Positions 13,752-18,727 of a stretch of DNA of 18,727 nt are shown here, piece after piece; within the stretch, counting starts at the first letter, position 1; the number at the start of each line of letters is the position of its first letter. This DNA is from Actinomycetota bacterium. Lineage in GTDB: Bacteria; Actinomycetota; Actinomycetes; Nanopelagicales; Nanopelagicaceae. The stretch lies in assembly GCA_005793655.1 (NCBI GenBank), contig SXRC01000012.1, positions 1 to 18,727 on the forward strand, in the 5' to 3' direction. Both the position numbers and the translations under genes were made by a program. The notes beneath the pieces were generated by a model. The model was not told the origin of the DNA. It worked only from the letters and a program-made list of their open reading frames with translations, and ran no database searches.

Positions 13752-14492
13752 ATGGCGCAAGATAGTTTCATGGCCTCTGAAATCAATAAATCTTTTGGGG
13801 CCCTTTCAGTGCTTATGGGTGTTTCATTGAGCATTAAGCCGGGTGAAACTTTAGGTTTGTTGGGGCCAAACGGTGCTGGTAAAACGACATTTATTAATAT
13901 TGTTGCTGGTTATGAAAAACAAGATAGTGGCACGATTTCAATTAATGGTGTGAATTTAGACGGCATGAAACCAGATGCACGGGCTCGCGCAGGAGTTGCT
14001 CGAACCTTTCAGTCAGGAAGATTATTTGCTCAGCTAACGGTTGCAGAAAATATCGCACTTGGCGCCCTGGGATTAGGAGCATCCCACAATGAAGCGCAAG
14101 AGCGAGCTAAAAATACAATTGATGTATTAGGTCTAAATTCACTTGCAACTGCCCCTGCTGCAACCTTAAGTCATGGAAATGCTCGTTTGGTCGGACTGGC
14201 CCGGGCAGTTGCAGCTGAACCAAAATATTTAATTATGGATGAGCCAGCTGCTGGATTGAATGAATCTGAAGTGCCAAAACTTTTAAACGCGCTTAAAGTT
14301 ATTAAAGACAGACTAGGTTGTGGAATGTTTTTAGTTGAACATAATGTGGGCCTAGTGGCAAAGGCATGTGATCGGGTAATTGTTTTAGCAACAGGAATTT
14401 TAATTTTTGATGGAGCACCAAAAGATGCATTAAATGATGCCCAAGTTAAAAATGCGTATTTAGGTGATGCTGCTTTTGGGGAGATGATCTAA
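13752..14492 (+). CDS. livG: HAAT-family ABC transporter ATP-binding protein LivG (system 2)
   Basis: This 246-residue ATPase belongs to the plus-strand importer. Walker A is GPNGAGKTT (38-46), the Q-loop region is RTFQSGRLF, Walker B is LIMDEPAAGLN (Asp163, Glu164), and the switch His197 is in VEHN. The signature motif reads LSHGN (139-143) rather than LSGGQ or the LivG-typical LSYGQ, so both the second Gly and the Gln are replaced. The following ARLVGLARAV helix is normal. The start ATG at 13752 has GGGAG with a 7-nt spacer; Met7 is a less likely alternative. It lies 132 bp after the binding protein, beyond two hairpins, and its stop overlaps the next start (TAATG). The protein is slightly shorter than system 1 LivG and lacks its N-terminal extension. 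Confidence 0.92.
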   Translation: MAQDSFMASEINKSFGALSVLMGVSLSIKPGETLGLLGPNGAGKTTFINIVAGYEKQDSGTISINGVNLDGMKPDARARAGVARTFQSGRLFAQLTVAENIALGALGLGASHNEAQERAKNTIDVLGLNSLATAPAATLSHGNARLVGLARAVAAEPKYLIMDEPAAGLNESEVPKLLNALKVIKDRLGCGMFLVEHNVGLVAKACDRVIVLATGILIFDGAPKDALNDAQVKNAYLGDAAFGEMI

Positions 14493-15208
14493 TGAGTTTA
14501 CTTAAAGTTGAAAATCTATGTTCTGGCTATGGGAAAGTTGATGTTTTATTTGGGATTTCGTTTTCACTTTCTGAGGGAAAATCTCTTGGCATTGTTGGAC
14601 CAAATGGGGTTGGAAAATCCACTTTATTAAAAACTATTGCTGGTGAAATTGTTCCCAAATCTGGCGTGGTATCACTTTTAGGAGAAGACATCACCGGTAA
14701 AAAGCCGGAGGATATCGTCCGCCTAGGTTTGTCTTTGGTGCCTGAAGGGCGCCAAATTTTTAGTGGCTTAAGTGTTACTGAGAATTTGTTGCTGGGATTG
14801 ACTGGTCGCAAAGATAAGTCTTCATCAAAGATTGCATTGGAGCAAGTGAAAGCATTATTTCCAGTTTTAAATACTCACGCCAAACATCAAGCTGGAATGT
14901 TATCTGGTGGCCAGCAACAGCAGTTAGCAATAAGCCGAGCCCTTCTTAGTGCACCAAGAGTATTGCTTTTAGATGAGCCTTCTTTAGGCTTAGCGCCCAA
15001 TGTAATCCTGGATGTATTTGAAAAACTTAAAGAAATAATTGCAAACAAAACTGCTGTCGTAATTGTGGAGCAGCGTGCCCACCTAGTTGCCTCTTTTGCT
15101 GATCAAACTATTGTCATAAGAGATGGTCAAATTCAGGCAACACTTTCATCTGCAGATGCTAAAAATCAAGAATTACTACGTGGGGCTTATTTTGGACCGG
15201 GGTCATAA
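14492..15208 (+). CDS. livF: HAAT-family ABC transporter ATP-binding protein LivF (system 2)
   Basis: This 238-residue ATPase is the second nucleotide-binding subunit of system 2. Walker A is GPNGVGKST (36-44), the signature is LSGGQQQQ (137-144), Walker B is VLLLDEPSLGLAP, and the switch position is VEQR with Gln, as is usual for LivF. The segment SLVPEGRQIFSGLSVTENL at about 81-99 is the LivF-specific Q-loop region. The C-terminus GAYFGPGS replaces the more common YLG ending. The ATG shares one base with the livG stop, and the TAA is followed immediately by the GTG of livH, so expression of the three is tightly linked. Unlike its partner LivG it has a canonical signature motif. Confidence 0.93.
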   Translation: MSLLKVENLCSGYGKVDVLFGISFSLSEGKSLGIVGPNGVGKSTLLKTIAGEIVPKSGVVSLLGEDITGKKPEDIVRLGLSLVPEGRQIFSGLSVTENLLLGLTGRKDKSSSKIALEQVKALFPVLNTHAKHQAGMLSGGQQQQLAISRALLSAPRVLLLDEPSLGLAPNVILDVFEKLKEIIANKTAVVIVEQRAHLVASFADQTIVIRDGQIQATLSSADAKNQELLRGAYFGPGS

Positions 15209-16078
15209 GTGCAAGCAGTATTAGATGCAATTAGTTTGGGTGGTACCTACGCCCTCGCCGCATTGGGGCTTGGATTAGTCTTTGGTGTTTTAAAGCTAGT
15301 TAATTTTGCACATGCAGAGCTTATTACTATCGCTGCATACATTATGGTGATCACGAATGATTTGCCCTTGGTTGTTTCATTTCTAATTGCGGCTTTATCC
15401 GCAACTGCACTAGCAGTGCTGACTGAATTAACAGTTTATCGCCGATTAAGGGGTACCGGACCAGCGATTATGTTGATTGCTTCATTTGGTTTATCAGTTG
15501 GATTACAAAAATCCTTTGAATTAATTTTTGGCGCATTACCCCGATCAGCTGCGGTAGCGCCATGGATGACTGGGTCAATTGAAATGGCAAACTTGAATAT
15601 AACCATTGCAAGTTTGGTGACAGTAGGCCTAACAATTTTCATATTACTGGCAATGGGATACCTGGTGGATTACACAACTCTGGGTCTTCAGCTTCGTGCT
15701 GCTTCGGCAGATTTTAAGACGGCCAGACTGCTTGGTGTCCGTTCCAATAGATTGATAACCTCATCATTCGCAATTTCTGGAGTATTAGCTGCATTTGTGG
15801 GATTTATTGTTGTGGTAGAAAATCCGCAGGTTGAGCCGATGTTTGGCTTAAATATTACAATTTTGGCTCTGGTTGGAATAGTAATTGGTGGTATCTCATC
15901 ACTTCGAGGCTGTGCTTTAGGTGGATTTATTGTGGGTTTTATTTTAAGTGTTTTAAATACTTACCTCGGTAACGCCAGGGTATATGCATACTCATATCTA
16001 TTTATGGCTGTCGTTATCATTTTATTAGTGCGCCCAGGTGGAATTCTTTCCAAGGGTAATGAGATGGAGCGAGTATGA
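15209..16078 (+). CDS. livH: HAAT-family ABC transporter permease LivH (system 2)
   Basis: This 289-residue integral membrane permease starts with GTG directly after the livF stop, with no spacer. The hallmark stretch LGLVFGVLKLVNFAHAELITIAAY is at about 21-44, the cytoplasmic coupling loop TTLGLQLRAASADFKTARLLGV at about 156-177, and GIVIGGISSLRGCALGGFIVG at about 227-247. About eight membrane segments are visible, ending in LLVRPGGILSKGN. The coupling-loop sequence and the membrane helices differ enough from system 1 LivH that this is an independent transporter rather than a recent tandem copy. Its stop overlaps the livM start by 4 nt. Confidence 0.92.
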   Translation: MQAVLDAISLGGTYALAALGLGLVFGVLKLVNFAHAELITIAAYIMVITNDLPLVVSFLIAALSATALAVLTELTVYRRLRGTGPAIMLIASFGLSVGLQKSFELIFGALPRSAAVAPWMTGSIEMANLNITIASLVTVGLTIFILLAMGYLVDYTTLGLQLRAASADFKTARLLGVRSNRLITSSFAISGVLAAFVGFIVVVENPQVEPMFGLNITILALVGIVIGGISSLRGCALGGFIVGFILSVLNTYLGNARVYAYSYLFMAVVIILLVRPGGILSKGNEMERV

Positions 16079-17109
16079 GTAAGGTCAGAGTTGAAGGACT
16101 TACCAGATTTAAAGCTTATGAAATATTGGGACCTTTAGGTGTGGTCTTCGTGATATCTATTGGAGTGGGGTTGATATCTGCGAGCTTGCAATTAGCAGTC
16201 CAGTTTGCTTTATGTAATCTTGTTATGGTCTTGGCATTACAAGCATTTGTTGGTAACTCTGGAGTTTTATCCTTTGGGCATGCTTCTTTTGCGATGATTG
16301 GGGCTTGGGTTTCAGGTATGAGCACAGCATCCGAGCGAGTAAAGGGCAATGCTTTAGCGCTTGAAAAATTGTGGGAACCATTAATTACTTGGAACTTGAA
16401 TTTGTACACTTCAATATTCCTTGCCATGATCGCCGGTGGAGTTGTCGCTGCGATTGCTGGTGCCTTTTTAATGAGACTTAATGGACTTGCTGCTGGAATT
16501 GCTACCTTTGCTGTACTAGGCCTTTTTTATAATTTCTTTTTTAACAATACAAAAATCGGGCCAGGATCACAGGCATTGCCTGCAGTTCCCAAATTTGATG
16601 GGGTATATGAGCCATTACTGCTTGCAATGATTGCAATGATTTTAGTTTATGGATTGAACGTTTCATCGATTGGCAGAAAACTTAGGGCAACTCGAGAAGA
16701 TTTAATGTCTGCTCCTGCACTAGGCATTAGTACACAGAAAGTGCGCTGGATCGCTTTTACTCTCTCTGGCACATTGGCTGGATTATCTGGTGCCATGTAT
16801 GTTCATGTAGCTGGAACTTGGCAGGTTCAAGATTACTATTTGGTCTTCACATTCTTAACTTTGGCGATGTTAATAATCGGTGGATCAGCAAGTATGTGGG
16901 GCGCAGTCGCTGGCACCCTGGTAGTTACAGCTGTGGGTCAGGTGTTACTGCTCTGGGAGCAAGGAAAGTCCATTCTCGGATTGCGCATTGATCTGCCTAA
17001 TGGCGCCAGATCCATGCTAATTGCCGCCACTCTGGTGGGAATGTTGCTTTGGCGCTCCTCAGGATTAACCCAGGGTAAAGAGTTTGATCCACGCCGCAAA
17101 AGAAATTAG
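16075..17109 (+). CDS. livM: HAAT-family ABC transporter permease LivM (system 2)
   Basis: This 344-residue integral membrane permease is the partner of LivH. The family signatures are FVGNSGVLSFGHASFAMIG at about 58-76, RLNGLAAGIATFAVLGLFYNF around 133-153, and the ATPase-contact loop RKLRATREDLMSAPALGIS at about 200-218. A periplasmic loop near 84-110 (TASERVKGNALALEKLWEPL) is longer than in system 1 LivM. The protein ends in a basic cytoplasmic tail, DPRRKRN. The ATG at 16075 lies in an ATGA overlap with livH. It is the last transporter gene; a modest hairpin and a short gap separate it from the FAD oxidoreductase. Confidence 0.92.
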   Translation: MSKVRVEGLTRFKAYEILGPLGVVFVISIGVGLISASLQLAVQFALCNLVMVLALQAFVGNSGVLSFGHASFAMIGAWVSGMSTASERVKGNALALEKLWEPLITWNLNLYTSIFLAMIAGGVVAAIAGAFLMRLNGLAAGIATFAVLGLFYNFFFNNTKIGPGSQALPAVPKFDGVYEPLLLAMIAMILVYGLNVSSIGRKLRATREDLMSAPALGISTQKVRWIAFTLSGTLAGLSGAMYVHVAGTWQVQDYYLVFTFLTLAMLIIGGSASMWGAVAGTLVVTAVGQVLLLWEQGKSILGLRIDLPNGARSMLIAATLVGMLLWRSSGLTQGKEFDPRRKRN

Positions 17110-17115
17110 CATTTG

Positions 17116-17138
17116 AGGGAAAGAATTTCCGATTCCCT
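17116..17138 (+). terminator. Weak hairpin after livM (system 2)
   Basis: AGGGAA (17116-17121) and TTCCCT (17133-17138) form a 6-bp stem with an 11-nt loop, followed by a T-containing but interrupted stretch. It starts 6 nt after the livM stop. On its own it is a poor terminator and may only reduce read-through into the next gene. Confidence 0.35.
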
Positions 17139-17144
17139 TGCTCT

Positions 17145-17155
17145 TATTGTAATTT
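17145..17155 (+). promoter_or_regulatory. Candidate -10 region for a leaderless oxidoreductase transcript
   Basis: TAATTT at 17150-17155 lies 7 nt before the ATG at 17163, the spacing expected when transcription starts at the start codon itself. TATTGT at 17145-17150 is an alternative. There is no Shine-Dalgarno ahead of this ATG. The corresponding -35 (TTCCGA, 17127-17132) is poor. Confidence 0.35.
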
Positions 17156-17162
17156 AGCGCTC

Positions 17163-18515
17163 ATGAAAGTAATCGTAATTGGCGCAGGTGTTATTGGTGC
17201 ATCGATTGCTTTGCAATTAAAGCGATTAGGTAATGATGTCACAGTTATTGAACGCAATTCGGGTGCTGGACAGGGCTCAACGAGTGCATCAAGTGCGGTT
17301 GTTAGATTTAATTACTCAACTTTTGATGCAGTGATGCTCGCCTGGGAGTCCTACTTCCTGTGGAGTGAATTTCAAGATTTAATCGATGGCACAAATGGGT
17401 ACTCTAAAAATTCATTGAAAAATTCACAAGATCATTATGCCCACCTTGAAGATTGCGGATATGTGATGCTAGATGTGCCGGTATTATCAAATGAAAATAC
17501 CATGCGCCTATTTGATCAGGCAGGCATTTCATATGAAATTTGGGACTCAACAACTCTTAAAACCTCAATACCTGGAATTGATGCAGGAAAATATTGGCCA
17601 AATAAACCAGTAAAATCAGAGGAATTCTGGAATGAGGCAACGGAGGAAATTGGCGCCATCTTTTCAAAACATGGCGGATACGTCTCAGATCCCCTACTAG
17701 CGGCTCAGAACTTTGCAGCAGCCGCAAAGCGTGAGGGAGTAAATTTTAAGTTTCGTAAAGCTGTGGTAAAAATAGAAAAAAATAATGGACGAATTTCAGG
17801 TGTTTTAGTGAATGATTTTGATAGTCAAAACAAAAAAGTTTTAGAAACTGGGCGTGAATTAATTGAGGCAGATGTCGTGGTAAATGTGGCAGGACCATGG
17901 TCAACTTTAATAAATCAGATGGCAGGAGCCGGAGGTGATTTCACGATAAAATTAAATCCGCTTCGAACAGAGGTGCATCAAATATCAACTCCAAAAGATA
18001 TTTTATCCGGTCCAATAATGGGTGATTTAGATCTTGGTACATACCTAAGGTCTGGACCAGGTGGGATTACATTAGTCGGTGGGACTGAACCTGAGTGTGA
18101 TCAAATGGAATGGATCGATCCAGATAAAGTTGATGAGGTAAATATGACTAGAACTGTTGAAGTTTTTGAATCTCAAACCTATAGATTTGCCAGAAGATTT
18201 CCATCTGCTCAAATTCCATCCACTCCAGTTGGCGTGGTGGGTGTTTATGATGTTTCATCTGATTGGACGCCAATATACGACAAAACTGATGTGCCAGGCT
18301 TTTATGTTGCAATTGGCACAAGTGGAAATCAATTTAAAAACGCACCTGGTGCTGGCTTAATCATGGCGCACTTGATTACCAAAGTTGAGCAAGGATTTGA
18401 TCATGATAATCAACCAGTAATATATAAATGTTTAAAAAGTGATAAGAGCATAAACCTTGGCACATTTTCTAGGAAACGACCAAAAAATCTCACCAGCGGT
18501 ACGGTGATGGGTTAA
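17163..18515 (+). CDS. FAD-dependent oxidoreductase of the DAO (D-amino acid/sarcosine oxidase) family
   Basis: This 450-residue flavoprotein of the DAO/glycine-oxidase superfamily oxidises C-N bonds of amino acids or secondary amines. It opens with a Rossmann motif GAGVIG (7-12) and the adenosine-binding Glu30 (VIERN), then GSTSASSAVVRFNYS (38-52), equivalent to the GSTxxSxGxxR region near the flavin. A second flavin region near the end reads GVYDVSSDWTPI, then VAIGTSGNQFKNAPGAG, matching the family's closing motif. No signal peptide is seen, so it should be cytosolic. It follows the system 2 importer on the same strand after 53 bp, suggesting that it consumes the imported compound, for example sarcosine, another N-methyl amino acid or a D-amino acid. 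The substrate cannot be read directly. The start has no Shine-Dalgarno and may be leaderless. Confidence 0.88.
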   Translation: MKVIVIGAGVIGASIALQLKRLGNDVTVIERNSGAGQGSTSASSAVVRFNYSTFDAVMLAWESYFLWSEFQDLIDGTNGYSKNSLKNSQDHYAHLEDCGYVMLDVPVLSNENTMRLFDQAGISYEIWDSTTLKTSIPGIDAGKYWPNKPVKSEEFWNEATEEIGAIFSKHGGYVSDPLLAAQNFAAAAKREGVNFKFRKAVVKIEKNNGRISGVLVNDFDSQNKKVLETGRELIEADVVVNVAGPWSTLINQMAGAGGDFTIKLNPLRTEVHQISTPKDILSGPIMGDLDLGTYLRSGPGGITLVGGTEPECDQMEWIDPDKVDEVNMTRTVEVFESQTYRFARRFPSAQIPSTPVGVVGVYDVSSDWTPIYDKTDVPGFYVAIGTSGNQFKNAPGAGLIMAHLITKVEQGFDHDNQPVIYKCLKSDKSINLGTFSRKRPKNLTSGTVMG

Positions 18516-18532
18516 ATAATTTCTTTTAGTAA

Positions 18533-18727
18533 TTAATGACCGAGGTAGGCTTTAGTAACCTTGTCATCAGTACTTAACTCTTTAGCGCTGCCACTCATCT
18601 TTACTTTGCCAGATTCTAAAACATAAGCACGATCTGCCACATCAAGGGCAGCAGTTGCATTTTGTTCAATCAACAAAATTGTTACACCTTGTTGGCGAAT
18701 CTTCACAATTGTCTCAAAGATTAACTC
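18533..18727 (-). CDS. livF: HAAT-family ABC transporter ATP-binding protein LivF, third system (3' end only)
   Basis: The reverse strand is open from the right edge to a TAA at 18535-18533, encoding the last 64 residues of an ABC ATPase. VTILLIEQNATAALDVADRAYVLESG contains the EQN switch and the aromatic strand of LivF, and the protein ends TKAYLGH, a LivF-type terminus. Walker A, signature and Walker B lie outside the window. It converges on the FAD oxidoreductase gene with 17 bp between the stops and no clear terminator. Its sequence differs from both other LivF copies, so a third importer, or a second block tied to the same function, lies to the right. Confidence 0.88.
   Translation of the reverse strand, partial: ELIFETIVKIRQQGVTILLIEQNATAALDVADRAYVLESGKVKMSGSAKELSTDDKVTKAYLGH

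Noticed and set aside
1..18727. Insertion sequences, CRISPR array, attachment sites or long direct repeats
   Set aside because: I saw no transposase, no regularly spaced repeats and no long direct repeats. The inverted repeats found are all short hairpins or operator-like sites in gaps.

Overview
The window reads as a compact, low-GC actinobacterial chromosome segment, most like the streamlined freshwater acI/Nanopelagicales type. The reasons are A/T-rich coding with actinobacterial-looking families, many 1-4 nt gene overlaps, short intergenic gaps, several GTG/TTG or leaderless-looking starts, and a high density of amino-acid-type ABC transporters. This placement is inference; no rRNA or taxonomic marker is present. 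I saw no mobile element, CRISPR array, tRNA or rRNA.

Left region (1-3803): a sugar and sugar-acid catabolic cluster. It holds the 3' end of a xylose-isomerase-like TIM-barrel gene. Converging on it is a minus-strand operon of aldo/keto reductase, FAH-family 2-keto-3-deoxy acid dehydratase/hydrolase and D-2-hydroxyacid dehydrogenase. A short-chain dehydrogenase is transcribed divergently. Together they resemble the non-phosphorylative oxidative route for L-fucose, D-arabinose or related sugars. The lactonase and sugar-acid dehydratase steps are not in the window.

Middle region (3803-7148): the SDR gene is followed closely by a small membrane protein, an 87-codon gene resembling the C-terminal part of DnaX, a secreted GH25 muramidase and a MalY/PatB-type PLP enzyme. 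A 12-bp hairpin at 7151-7185 ends this unit and the one converging on it.

Right region (7200-18727): two complete branched-chain-amino-acid-type (HAAT/Liv) ABC importers and the end of a third. System 1 is on the minus strand in the order livH, livM, livG, livF, binding protein. System 2 is on the plus strand in the order binding protein, livG, livF, livH, livM, followed by a DAO-family FAD oxidoreductase that may act on the imported substrate. System 3 enters at the right edge as a partial livF on the minus strand.

The most interesting stretch is 12083-12413, the 331-bp gap between the two importers. It contains a GC-rich segment able to form a long imperfect helix (12216-12237 with 12293-12314). 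One arm of that helix is also complementary to the Shine-Dalgarno of the downstream binding protein. After it come a six-codon ORF with a good Shine-Dalgarno and a perfect 10-bp-arm palindrome just before the gene. I could not match this leader to a riboswitch class I know; it is the best candidate here for an undescribed regulatory element.
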